64,000 nt of DNA from contig NZ_JABMKZ010000019.1 of assembly GCF_013204855.1 (NCBI RefSeq), positions 85,192 to 149,191 of the forward strand, given 5' to 3'. This DNA is from Paenibacillus alba (GTDB lineage: Bacteria > Bacillota > Bacilli > Paenibacillales > NBRC-103111). A program made the position numbers and the translations under genes. The notes under the pieces were generated by a model that was not told the origin of the DNA, did not search any database, and worked only from the letters and a program-made list of their open reading frames with translations. Positions within the stretch are counted from its first letter, which is position 1; each line of letters begins with the position of its first letter. Below are positions 51,244-59,454 of this stretch, piece after piece.

Positions 51244-54200
51244 CTAATTTGTTATAGTTGTCGTTTTATTGGTAATATTTCCGTTTGAGTCATACTGGTA
51301 ATTCGCTTTGTTAACTTGATTATATTTATTAACCAAAAAGGAATAAGTAGCCGTATTACTAAATGATCCCCCAACGCCATTAATCTTGATGTAATATGTC
51401 ATACCTGCCCCAACTGTGTAAAGAGTAGGAACACCTTTAGAGTTGGTCCCTATTAAATTCATTGAGGAATCATAGATGTATGCTTCATAAATTAATCCAT
51501 TCGGTATATTCAGTGTAAAACGATCCACTCCTGTTACAGGCGCGATGTACTTATAGAAATCTACGTCTGTTGCAGAGCTAATTAATGAACTGTACTGCGT
51601 ATTGTAATTAATTGGGAATGCTTGAGCGTTTGTATCGTTTGGTTCAAACGCATTAGGCAATACTAAGCCTGTCCTCATCGAAGCATTTGACCATTCATAG
51701 CCATCATGAACCATTACTTTAATATCCCACGTTCCATTCGGTAATGGTGTTGTGGAATGTGTGTTGCCGTTTGAAGTGACTACCCCAGAATTATAGCCTA
51801 CCGTTGCCCAGTTATCTCGAGACCCTAGAACTTGATACGCATACTGTGGTTGTCCATCCGCATCTTGATACGTCCAGGAAAGAGTAAGAACATTATCGTT
51901 TACTTGTTGTCCGTTCGTGTAAGAATTGATATTTAATACAGGCAAAGTGTTAATGCGAATATAATAGATTTGTGAGAATGGAGATTCTCCCCCCGAACTG
52001 TCTTTTACTTTAACTTTCCATGCATATGTGGTACCTCGATTTAGCTTGCCTGAAGGGACAGAATAGGAAGCAATAGAAGAATTGATCCAGCCACTATCAC
52101 TTATTAATGTACTTCCGTCCTGAGAATAAAGCTGAACATCATATGAAGACTGATAATCTCCCGCATCAGGGTCTGAAAAAGTCCAGTTTAGTGCTGGCGA
52201 TAACGAAGTCAGAACTTGCGGATTAGCAGCTGAAGTTGTACCTGGATTCAAACTCGTTGGTGCATAAGGAAATCTATTCACTGTTATCGTTCCATTGTAG
52301 GCTGCATTGGCTGTTCCCCATAACCCATCATTGGTACTCACATTAATATTTCGATATGTCCCTGGAGGAATATTATCTGATGAAACATTCCATTGGAGAG
52401 ACCAGGCTTGTGGATTTAAAGTATTTGTCAGCGTAGCAGTCTTGATAACGCCAGCAATAGAAGCCGAAATTGTCAAATTATCTCCATCTAGATCTTGGGC
52501 AGTTCCTGATAAAGTAATGATATTGGGTGCTACGGTTTGATAAACTACTTGATTATTCTGATTGGATATATTGATATTTGGTGCTTGATCTAATCTCGAA
52601 ACATACCTGGTAGGATTATTATCATAATTACCAGTAATAGGAGCGTAATGAATATCTCTAGCATTAGTAACATCTGGCCAAAATGATGTAACATCTTCAA
52701 CCTGACTTCTGTATCCCGTTTTTACACGATTATCTTTGGTAAGAACAAATCTATTCGTAGATATATATTCAGAAAAAGATATAGCTTTCGCATTAGCTGC
52801 CTCTGGCCAATTAATCGTGTCATCAACCGTTATGACGGGATCGTTTGAGTTTGAACGCCAGTGCTTATATTTAATCGTGTTATCATGATATAGAACATAA
52901 TAATATATACTTGTATACTGTCTTGAGTCATCAATTGAGTAAGAAATAGATTTAGCATTAGTAAGATCTGGCCATCTATAGGTATCATCAGTTAAAGTAG
53001 TTCCCCTGCATGAGGTAGTTTTCCAAACTGTATTATCATTAAATAAGTAATATTGTAAGTTACATTGAAGAAAATCATCATACACGACAACATATGACTT
53101 TGCTCTAGACAATTCATTCCATGTTCCGGTGGTTGGAGTCTGCATTTTATAACTCATTGTCACTGAAGGACCGGTATCAATTCCTGCTACAGATAACATA
53201 CCGTACACACTGTTATAAACACTGTCTGTAACTGAATTCTCCATTCCAGGAGCAGGTGTATTATTTTTAAAAACAGCATTTTGATCCAACAATTGCCTTA
53301 GTTGCACGTTAGTCAATTTTGATTTTTGTTGCTTCAATAGCGCCAATTCACCCGTCACGAAGGCAGAAGCCATCGAGGTTCCACTAGAAATCTTATAGCC
53401 ATTATTCAAATATGTACTGTATATAGCCTCTCCTGGTGCAGAAACCTCAAGCTCACTCCCCGTTGAAGAAAATGGTGCACGCTGTCTATTCTGATCCATA
53501 GCTCCCACAGCAATAACTGAGTTATACTTCGCAGGGTATTGAATTGAATCGCCAGTCCCTTCTTTGTTCCCAGCATTCCCCGCAGCTGCTACTACTAATA
53601 ATCCATTATCATATGCTTGATCAACAGCTTTATGTAGTGCCGGGGAATCCACGTTTGTTGCCATACTTAAGTTAATGACATCAATTTTATGGTCCACAGC
53701 CCAATCAATTCCCGCAATAACATCTGATAAATAGCCTTTACCCGTCGCATCCAATACCTTAACCGCATACAAATCTGCATCCGGTGCTACACCAACGACT
53801 CCAGTTTCATTATTTTTTGCACCAATAATTCCAGCTACATGTGTACCATGGCCGTTATCATCATCATATGAGGTTGTATAATCTACGAAAGAAGCTCCGC
53901 CTGCTACAGATAGATCTTCATGCTGTGTATCTATACCGGAATCTAAAATAGCTACCTTAACTCCGCTACCTGTATATCCGCTATTCCAGGCATAAGTAGC
54001 ATTAATAACAGACACTCCCCATTCCATTGTTTGAGTTGCAGCCTGAAGTTGAATATCCGGTTCAACCGATTCCACTGAGGAGTCATTTTTTAATTGATCA
54101 ATTTCACTTGAAGGTAATGTTACTGCCAAGGATGATGAATGCTTGTTCTCTCTCTTTACTTTCCCCTTACTCTTTTGAATTAACGTTTTGTTAGCTTTTT

Positions 54201-54438
54201 TCTTATCTTTAAATGTAACGATGACTCTTTGTTCGCTATTACTTAAAGCAGCTACCTGGATAGGACTATTTTGGATAAGATTAAGCTTTGATTTATCGCC
54301 TCCAGATCCAGCTGTAATTGCCTCCTCCTTATTTAATAACGAGGCTGCCTCAACCCCTCCAACTGAAGATATTGAAAACAGTAACACGCCAGTCAACAAA
54401 CTTGATACCAGTGGCTTGCTTTTTAACAAGAATTTCAT
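51244..54438 (-). CDS. Subtilisin-like serine protease (S8) with long C-terminal region and YD-repeat tail
   Basis: 1,064 residues from the ATG at 54438 (GGAGAGGAG 7 bases upstream). Signal peptide, I9-type propeptide (RVIVTFKDKKKANKT...SLAVTLPSSEIDQLKND), then the S8 domain with the triad Asp166 (VAILDSGID), His200 (DNGHGTHVAG) and Ser in SSGTSMASAFVTG. The rest contains fibronectin- or Big-like domains (SPALNWTFSDPDAGDYQSSYDVQLY), a pre-peptidase C-like domain (FEPNDTNAQAFPI...SATDVDFYKY) and ends ANYQYDSNGNITNKT, a single RHS-type YD repeat. It directly precedes the RHS toxin gene and may process or anchor it. Confidence 0.88.
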   Translation of the reverse strand: MKFLLKSKPLVSSLLTGVLLFSISSVGGVEAASLLNKEEAITAGSGGDKSKLNLIQNSPIQVAALSNSEQRVIVTFKDKKKANKTLIQKSKGKVKRENKHSSSLAVTLPSSEIDQLKNDSSVESVEPDIQLQAATQTMEWGVSVINATYAWNSGYTGSGVKVAILDSGIDTQHEDLSVAGGASFVDYTTSYDDDNGHGTHVAGIIGAKNNETGVVGVAPDADLYAVKVLDATGKGYLSDVIAGIDWAVDHKIDVINLSMATNVDSPALHKAVDQAYDNGLLVVAAAGNAGNKEGTGDSIQYPAKYNSVIAVGAMDQNRQRAPFSSTGSELEVSAPGEAIYSTYLNNGYKISSGTSMASAFVTGELALLKQQKSKLTNVQLRQLLDQNAVFKNNTPAPGMENSVTDSVYNSVYGMLSVAGIDTGPSVTMSYKMQTPTTGTWNELSRAKSYVVVYDDFLQCNLQYYLFNDNTVWKTTSCRGTTLTDDTYRWPDLTNAKSISYSIDDSRQYTSIYYYVLYHDNTIKYKHWRSNSNDPVITVDDTINWPEAANAKAISFSEYISTNRFVLTKDNRVKTGYRSQVEDVTSFWPDVTNARDIHYAPITGNYDNNPTRYVSRLDQAPNINISNQNNQVVYQTVAPNIITLSGTAQDLDGDNLTISASIAGVIKTATLTNTLNPQAWSLQWNVSSDNIPPGTYRNINVSTNDGLWGTANAAYNGTITVNRFPYAPTSLNPGTTSAANPQVLTSLSPALNWTFSDPDAGDYQSSYDVQLYSQDGSTLISDSGWINSSIASYSVPSGKLNRGTTYAWKVKVKDSSGGESPFSQIYYIRINTLPVLNINSYTNGQQVNDNVLTLSWTYQDADGQPQYAYQVLGSRDNWATVGYNSGVVTSNGNTHSTTPLPNGTWDIKVMVHDGYEWSNASMRTGLVLPNAFEPNDTNAQAFPINYNTQYSSLISSATDVDFYKYIAPVTGVDRFTLNIPNGLIYEAYIYDSSMNLIGTNSKGVPTLYTVGAGMTYYIKINGVGGSFSNTATYSFLVNKYNQVNKANYQYDSNGNITNKTTTITN

Positions 54439-54582
54439 AAAATAACTCCTCTCCATATATTTACTTACAATATAAATATAATAGAGGGATATTATGTAAA
54501 TTTATAGATTATTTGTCGAATTGGCTCAAGTTATGATAAAGATTGTTAAAACATGTTTCTCCTAATCCAAAATTTTACGAAA

Positions 54583-54620
54583 AGAAAAAAAGTGAACTCC
54601 AAAAAACGAGTTAACTTTTA
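54583..54620 (-). terminator. Hairpin upstream of the protease gene
   Basis: On the minus strand AAGTTAACTC pairs with GAGTTCACTT (one mismatch) and is followed by TTTTTTTCTTTT. Lying between divergent genes, it has no upstream gene to terminate; it may act as an attenuator or mark a lost gene. Confidence 0.5.
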
Positions 54621-54664
54621 TTGATTCAGTATGTTAGTATCATTAAAACAATTCGATTAATAAA

Positions 54665-54672
54665 TTGCGCAA
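54665..54672. promoter_or_regulatory. TTGCGCAA palindrome (operator candidate 1)
   Basis: Perfect 8-bp palindrome in AT-rich DNA (AATTGCGCAAAA), about 165 bases upstream of the sugar ABC promoter. One of five copies in the 54.6-62.2 kb region. Confidence 0.5.
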
Positions 54673-54830
54673 AAAATTGCAAGTTCTTATCAAATCCCCA
54701 AATATCAAACTATTCCTTCGACTTTTCACTTCTATCACTCAAATTAATTAGCGTTAACTTCTTTCACTAATACGAAAATACGAATAAATAGTAAAAATAG
54801 ACCCCACATCTTAAAAAGGAGCAAAAACTA

Positions 54831-54860
54831 TTGACACAAGATCTGTGCCTAAATTACAAT
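54831..54860 (+). promoter_or_regulatory. Sigma-A promoter of the sugar ABC operon
   Basis: TTGACA (54831-54836), 18-base spacer, TACAAT (54855-54860). Transcription should start about 54867, 13 bases before a TTGCGCAA operator. Confidence 0.75.
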
Positions 54861-54879
54861 GTGAGTACAGGAAAATATT

Positions 54880-54887
54880 TTGCGCAA
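54880..54887. promoter_or_regulatory. TTGCGCAA palindrome (operator candidate 2)
   Basis: TTTTGCGCAAAT just downstream of the predicted transcription start, a roadblock position for a LacI-type repressor. Confidence 0.65.
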
Positions 54888-54951
54888 ATATTTATCCTTC
54901 GATAAACTAAACATTTTGTACTCAAAAATGAATGCTCAAGGGGGAAAAAGT

Positions 54952-56286
54952 ATGAGTAATAAGAAAATGGTTACCACTTTGTTAAGCGCTTTCTTTGTTT
55001 CTTCGGTTGTTTTATCAGGCTGTAGCTCTAGTACAACAAGCACCGCAACCTCCGCACCATCCGAAAAGGCAAAATCAGAAACGGCAACAGAAGCACCGAA
55101 GGCAAAGAAAGATGCTGTATCACTGACTTTAGCGATTTGGGATAAAGGTCAACAGGGTGCAACTGAGGCCATAACAGCGGAATTCATGAAAGCTAACCCC
55201 AATATTACCGTAAAAGTGGAAGTTACCCCTTGGGATGATTACTGGGTCAAAAGATCGGCAGAAGCCACGTCAGGAACATTGCCCGATGTATTCTGGATGC
55301 ATAGCGGCCAATTCCTCAAATACGCAACAGGGAAATTCATCGCACCACTCACAGACAAAGTAAAAGCTGGCGACATCGATTTAAACAACTATGTGTCAAA
55401 TCTAGGCAATGTATATACATTAGATGGCGTCCCTTACGCAGTGCCTAAAGATTTCGACACGATCGGCCTCGCATATAACAAAGAGCTGTTCCAAAAAGCG
55501 AATATTCCATTTCCAGATGACACATGGGATTACACCAAATTAGCTGAAGTCGCGAAAAAACTGACAGATGCAAGCAAAGGAATTTATGGATTTGCCGCAA
55601 AAGCTGACACACAAATCGGATACTGGAATGATATGCTGGCCTTTGGCGGTTCCATCCTTTCTCCAGACATGAAAAAATCCGGTTACGATTCACCTGAATC
55701 TATTGCCGCTTTAAAACAAAGATATCAAATGATCGTGGACAAATCGTCACCTACCGTACAGCAAATGACGGATACAGATCCTCGCGAAATGTTTAAATCC
55801 GGAAAACTAGCGATGATGTTCGAAGGATCGTGGCAAATCAACGATATTTATTCCAGTGATATTATGAAAGGGAAATGGGATTGGGCTAAGCTTCCAAAAG
55901 GACCAAAAACCCGCGGTAACATTATTAACGGTTTAGGTTATTCTATGTCGGCTGCAGGCAAGCATCAAGATGAAGCTTGGTTGCTAACGAAATTCCTCGG
56001 TTCCAAGCAAGCAGCGCAAATATTTGCGGATAAAGGGGCCGCGATTCCAGCATTTAAAGATACGCAAGATGCTTGGCTGAAATCGAAACCAGATTTGAAT
56101 CTAAAGGTTTTCCCAGAGCAAGCCAAAGAAGCTACTCCGTATCCGGCAGGCTCGAAGTCCTATCCGGTTTGGTTTACAAAAGAAGCTCAGATCATGGCTC
56201 CAGCTTTTGGCGGTAAACAAAGCATCGAAGACGCTGCAAAAGCCGTTGCCAAAGCAATGAACGACGCGATCGCCGCAGAAAAATAA
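54952..56286 (+). CDS. Sugar ABC transporter solute-binding lipoprotein (family 1)
   Basis: 444 residues from the ATG at 54952 (AAGGGGG about 8 bases upstream). Lipobox VLSGC at residues about 19-23, Ser/Thr/Ala linker, then a family 1 binding domain: VSLTLAIWDKGQQGATEAITAEFMKANPNITVKVEVTPWDDYW, GTLPDVFWMHSG, IAPLTDK, VPYAVPKDFDTIGLAYNKELF. Captures an oligosaccharide for the two permeases that follow. A hairpin between it and the permeases (56313) should allow excess production of this subunit. The locus has no ATPase gene, so a shared MsmX-type ATPase is expected. Confidence 0.92.
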   Translation: MSNKKMVTTLLSAFFVSSVVLSGCSSSTTSTATSAPSEKAKSETATEAPKAKKDAVSLTLAIWDKGQQGATEAITAEFMKANPNITVKVEVTPWDDYWVKRSAEATSGTLPDVFWMHSGQFLKYATGKFIAPLTDKVKAGDIDLNNYVSNLGNVYTLDGVPYAVPKDFDTIGLAYNKELFQKANIPFPDDTWDYTKLAEVAKKLTDASKGIYGFAAKADTQIGYWNDMLAFGGSILSPDMKKSGYDSPESIAALKQRYQMIVDKSSPTVQQMTDTDPREMFKSGKLAMMFEGSWQINDIYSSDIMKGKWDWAKLPKGPKTRGNIINGLGYSMSAAGKHQDEAWLLTKFLGSKQAAQIFADKGAAIPAFKDTQDAWLKSKPDLNLKVFPEQAKEATPYPAGSKSYPVWFTKEAQIMAPAFGGKQSIEDAAKAVAKAMNDAIAAEK

Positions 56287-56312
56287 TGGATTCCTAGTAG
56301 TAGATCAGACCT

Positions 56313-56355
56313 AAAAGTAATTGGCTCTGAGTTTTCATAGAGCCAATTACTTTTT
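56313..56355 (+). terminator. Intra-operon hairpin after the binding-protein gene
   Basis: AAAGTAATTGGCTCT and AGAGCCAATTACTTT form a perfect 15-bp stem followed by TT. Partial termination or mRNA protection would raise binding-protein levels over the permeases. Confidence 0.85.
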
Positions 56356-56379
56356 AAACTATTGTAAGGAGTGTTGTGC

Positions 56380-57324
56380 TTGGATATCTCGAAGAGCTCG
56401 GCAGAACCTTGGCCAAGTCGCATGCATCAGCTTGAGCAAAAGAAAAAGAAAATATCAAGATTCAGAAACAATTACTTACCGGCTTATCTCTTGGTTGCTC
56501 CTACAGTACTTTTAGTCAGTTTTTTTTACGTGATTCCTGTTATCATTTCTATACTTCTTAGCTTTGTGAAATCTGAAAGTTTCGGCTTGACGAACAAATG
56601 GGTTGGTTTGGAAAATTATAGAAGATTGGTGGAGGACAAACAATTTTGGGGAGATCTATGGAACACGTTCCATTATGTGATTTTATTTGTTCCAGCAGTG
56701 TTAGTCATATCAACGATTCTCGCTTTGTTGCTCAATCAAAAAATAAAAGGAATCGCCTTCTTCCGAACGGTTTACTTTCTACCGCAAATTACACTCCCAG
56801 CTGCAACGGCATTGGTTTGGGTAGTTTTATTTAACAAAGATTACGGACTTATTAATCATTTGCTTGGGACGGATATCGGCTGGTTATCTGATTCCAGAAC
56901 GGTCATGCTCGCCTTCGTGACCACCTCGGTCTGGGGCAGCATCGGATTAAAAATGATCATTATTCTCGCTGGTTTACAAGGAATACCTACCTCCTTATAT
57001 GAAGCTGGTTCACTTGAAGGGGCAAATGCTTTCCAAAGGTTTTGGAATATTACACTTCCCTTACTTACCCCGACCTTATTTTTCGTAGCCATCATTTCCG
57101 TTATTGAAGGAACGCAAGTTTTCGATGGCATTTTATTTCTAGTTGGCAAAAACAGCATCGTTCTGGACGATGTTCGCTCTCTTGTTTTCTCCTACTATAT
57201 TAATACGTACACAATGGACGATCCGAATTACGGTTCAGCGATCATCGATGTTTTATTAGTTATCAACCTCATATTGACAGCGATACAATTTCGATTGTCG
57301 AAAAAGTGGGTATTTTACGAATAG
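56380..57324 (+). CDS. Sugar ABC transporter permease, MalF-like
   Basis: 314 residues from a TTG at 56380 (AAGGAG with 8-base spacing; GTG and TTG codons just before are too close). Six membrane helices beginning LPAYLLVAPTVLLVSFFYVIPVI; EAA loop for the ATPase: TSLYEAGSLEGANAFQRFWNITLPLLTP. Pairs with the MalG-like permease. Confidence 0.92.
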   Translation: MDISKSSAEPWPSRMHQLEQKKKKISRFRNNYLPAYLLVAPTVLLVSFFYVIPVIISILLSFVKSESFGLTNKWVGLENYRRLVEDKQFWGDLWNTFHYVILFVPAVLVISTILALLLNQKIKGIAFFRTVYFLPQITLPAATALVWVVLFNKDYGLINHLLGTDIGWLSDSRTVMLAFVTTSVWGSIGLKMIIILAGLQGIPTSLYEAGSLEGANAFQRFWNITLPLLTPTLFFVAIISVIEGTQVFDGILFLVGKNSIVLDDVRSLVFSYYINTYTMDDPNYGSAIIDVLLVINLILTAIQFRLSKKWVFYE

Positions 57325-57335
57325 GAGGTCATGAC

Positions 57336-58169
57336 ATGAGTTCTCATACTAAATCGTATTACAAAACAAATTACTATGCCCAAACGATTTTAATCATTGG
57401 AGCCTTGGCGATGTTGGTTCCATTTATGTGGATGATTCTAACTTCCTTTAAAACCGTAACAGAGACGACTCAAATTCCGTTTAAATATTTCCCAGCCCAT
57501 ATCAATTTGAAAAGCTTCCCCAATGCTTGGAAGGCTTTGCCTTTTACTCACCTTTATATGAACACGATTATTGCTGCATTTTTCAGAACGGTAGGGCCGC
57601 TTATCTTTAGTTCAATGGCTGCTTATGCCTTTGCCAAAATTGTGTTTCCCGGTAAAAATTTTCTTTTCTTTCTGATTCTATCGGTCATGCTGGTACCAAA
57701 CCCGGTATTTTATACGCCCCAATATTTTATTCTCAACAAAATGCATTTGATTAATACAGTTCCAGCCTTATTTATTACTGGACTCGTTAGTCCGTTCGCC
57801 GTGTTCCTTTTGCGACAATTTTTTCTGGGTTTGCCCAAAGAACTCGAAGAAGCAGCCATACTTGATGGATGTAATCATTATCAGACACTGCGACTCGTAT
57901 TGCTTCCTTTGGTAACGCCTGCTTTGGCAGCTGTGGCCATCATACATACCCTATGGACTTGGAACGAATTCACATGGCCGTTTATCGTCAACAGCAGTCC
58001 AGATAAATTGACTTTAGCCACCGGTTTGCGAAGTCTCGTGGGACAATTCCAAACGGATTATCCTACTTTAATGGCAGGCGCAATCATGGCGATCATCCCT
58101 ATGCTAATCGTATTTATCATCTTCCAGAAACGCTTTATTGAAGGCGTTGCGTTCACTGGGTTAAAATAA
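57336..58169 (+). CDS. Sugar ABC transporter permease, MalG-like
   Basis: 277 residues from the ATG at 57336 (GGAGG 7 bases upstream, 11 bases after the previous stop). Six membrane helices; typical MalG N-terminus (LAMLVPFMWMILTSFKTVTET) and EAA loop PKELEEAAILDGCNHYQTLRLVLLPLVTPAL. Confidence 0.93.
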   Translation: MSSHTKSYYKTNYYAQTILIIGALAMLVPFMWMILTSFKTVTETTQIPFKYFPAHINLKSFPNAWKALPFTHLYMNTIIAAFFRTVGPLIFSSMAAYAFAKIVFPGKNFLFFLILSVMLVPNPVFYTPQYFILNKMHLINTVPALFITGLVSPFAVFLLRQFFLGLPKELEEAAILDGCNHYQTLRLVLLPLVTPALAAVAIIHTLWTWNEFTWPFIVNSSPDKLTLATGLRSLVGQFQTDYPTLMAGAIMAIIPMLIVFIIFQKRFIEGVAFTGLK

Positions 58170-58206
58170 TGTCTTCCTTCGTGAATGCAATATCATCACA
58201 CAACAA

Positions 58207-58249
58207 ATATCCACAGCCTGTGAGGAGTCTCTCCCCTGACTGTGGATTA
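58207..58249. terminator. Hairpin between convergent permease and LacI genes
   Basis: ATCCACAG and CTGTGGAT form an 8-bp stem enclosing an inner GGAG/CTCC stem; TATT-type sequences follow on either strand. Probable shared terminator with weak T-runs. Confidence 0.5.
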
Positions 58250-58260
58250 TTGAACGTGAA

Positions 58261-59277
58261 CTAAGACGTAATTTTCTTGCAGGAGCTTCTTTCAATCAAT
58301 TCCGTTTTTAAGCTTATATGAACCTTTTCAATATACTTGTTCCCAATCAAATCAATCAACAATTTAACAATAAGCTGGTTAATATCATATTTAAACCGTC
58401 TGACTGTTGTTAAAGGCGGAATCATAAATTCCGATAATTTCAGATCGTCAAAGCCAACAATGGAAATGTCATCGGGTATTTTCAAATTACTCTCAAAAAT
58501 GGCCTTCATGGCTCCAAAAGCAATGATATCGTCAAAGCAAAAAAATGCTGTTATCTTCGAATTCCCGCTCAGCATGGCTTTCGCCGCCTCGTATCCGTGC
58601 GTCAGACTAAAAGAACCATAACTGATCCGTTCATCTAGAATTTGTAAATTCAGATTATTAAATGCATCTATACAACCTTGCATGCGATTCATATTTACCA
58701 AATGATCTGCAGGACCGGCAATAATGCCAATGTTGCGATGGCCCAGACTATATAGATATTGAATGGCGTTCGTAGCCCCACTATAATTGTTGTAATCAAT
58801 ATAGTTCCAATCCTTCTCCATGTTCCGACCATTCGTAACAAAGTACGGGATATGATGATTGATTAACTCATCTACCAGCTCATCGTTGGTAAATGGCGCA
58901 AAAATGATGGCGGCATCAATCATTTTATCCTGAATCATTTTATAGGACATGGAAGAGCGATCGATTTCGCCTGTATTTGTCGTTAGTACAAGCTTATGAC
59001 CTAAACTCTCCAACTCTTCCTTCAGATTGTTCAAATCGACCGAGGAGGAAGGATCGTCATCGATAAAATCGTTTTGATTCGGAATGAAGACCCCGATGGT
59101 GTAAGAAATATTACTCATCTTTTGCAGCGTGGTGCCTGGTGTGTAGAGATATTCTTTCACAACGTCCAGTACTCTTTGTTTGGTTTCCTCGCTGAAATTA
59201 CCTTTATTGTTCAACACCCTGGAAACCGTAGTTACGGAAACATTAGCAATTTCTGCAATATCTTTTAATTTCAGCAT
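58261..59277 (-). CDS. LacI/GalR-family transcriptional regulator
   Basis: 338 residues from the ATG at 59277 (AAGGAAG 7 bases upstream); longer in-frame starts are unlikely. N-terminal helix-turn-helix LKLKDIAEIANVSVTTVSRVLNNKGNFSEETKQRV and hinge, then a periplasmic-binding-protein-like sensor (YTIGVFIPNQNDF...RNIGIIAGPADHLVNMNRMQGC...ITAFFCFDDIIAFGAMKA...DISIVGFDDLKLSEFMIPPLTTV). Embedded between the sugar transporter and two glycan-active genes, all of which carry TTGCGCAA palindromes upstream, so it is the likely repressor of this regulon and of itself. Confidence 0.93.
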   Translation of the reverse strand: MLKLKDIAEIANVSVTTVSRVLNNKGNFSEETKQRVLDVVKEYLYTPGTTLQKMSNISYTIGVFIPNQNDFIDDDPSSSVDLNNLKEELESLGHKLVLTTNTGEIDRSSMSYKMIQDKMIDAAIIFAPFTNDELVDELINHHIPYFVTNGRNMEKDWNYIDYNNYSGATNAIQYLYSLGHRNIGIIAGPADHLVNMNRMQGCIDAFNNLNLQILDERISYGSFSLTHGYEAAKAMLSGNSKITAFFCFDDIIAFGAMKAIFESNLKIPDDISIVGFDDLKLSEFMIPPLTTVRRFKYDINQLIVKLLIDLIGNKYIEKVHISLKTELIERSSCKKITS

Positions 59278-59328
59278 AGCTATCTTCCTTTTTCCTTCCC
59301 GCAGGAAAAGATTATTTATTCGAAAAAA

Positions 59329-59338
59329 AATGCGCAAT
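59329..59338. promoter_or_regulatory. ATGCGCAA near-palindrome (operator candidate 3)
   Basis: AAATGCGCAATTT, 50 bases upstream of the lacI-family start; a one-base variant of the TTGCGCAA element, suggesting weaker autoregulation. Confidence 0.5.
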
Positions 59339-59398
59339 TTCTTGCTGTATTTATCAATTGTATTCCTCTTTACAACTTTGTGTCAATAAAAGAAGTTA

Positions 59399-59440
59399 GT
59401 AACAGCCCATTTGGCGACAATATCGCGAATGGGCCGTTAC
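59399..59440 (-). terminator. Terminator of the secreted glycan-active enzyme
   Basis: GTAACGGCCCATT and AATGGGCTGTTAC (minus strand) form a 13-bp stem with one mismatch, followed by TAACTTCTTTTATT. It separates the enzyme gene from the lacI-family gene downstream. Confidence 0.75.
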
Positions 59441-59454
59441 AGTATCAATTATAC

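Noticed and set aside
54880..54951. TTG start at 54880 for the sugar-binding protein
   Set aside because: That TTG is part of the operator palindrome and no ribosome binding site precedes it; ATG 54952 gives a proper lipoprotein signal.
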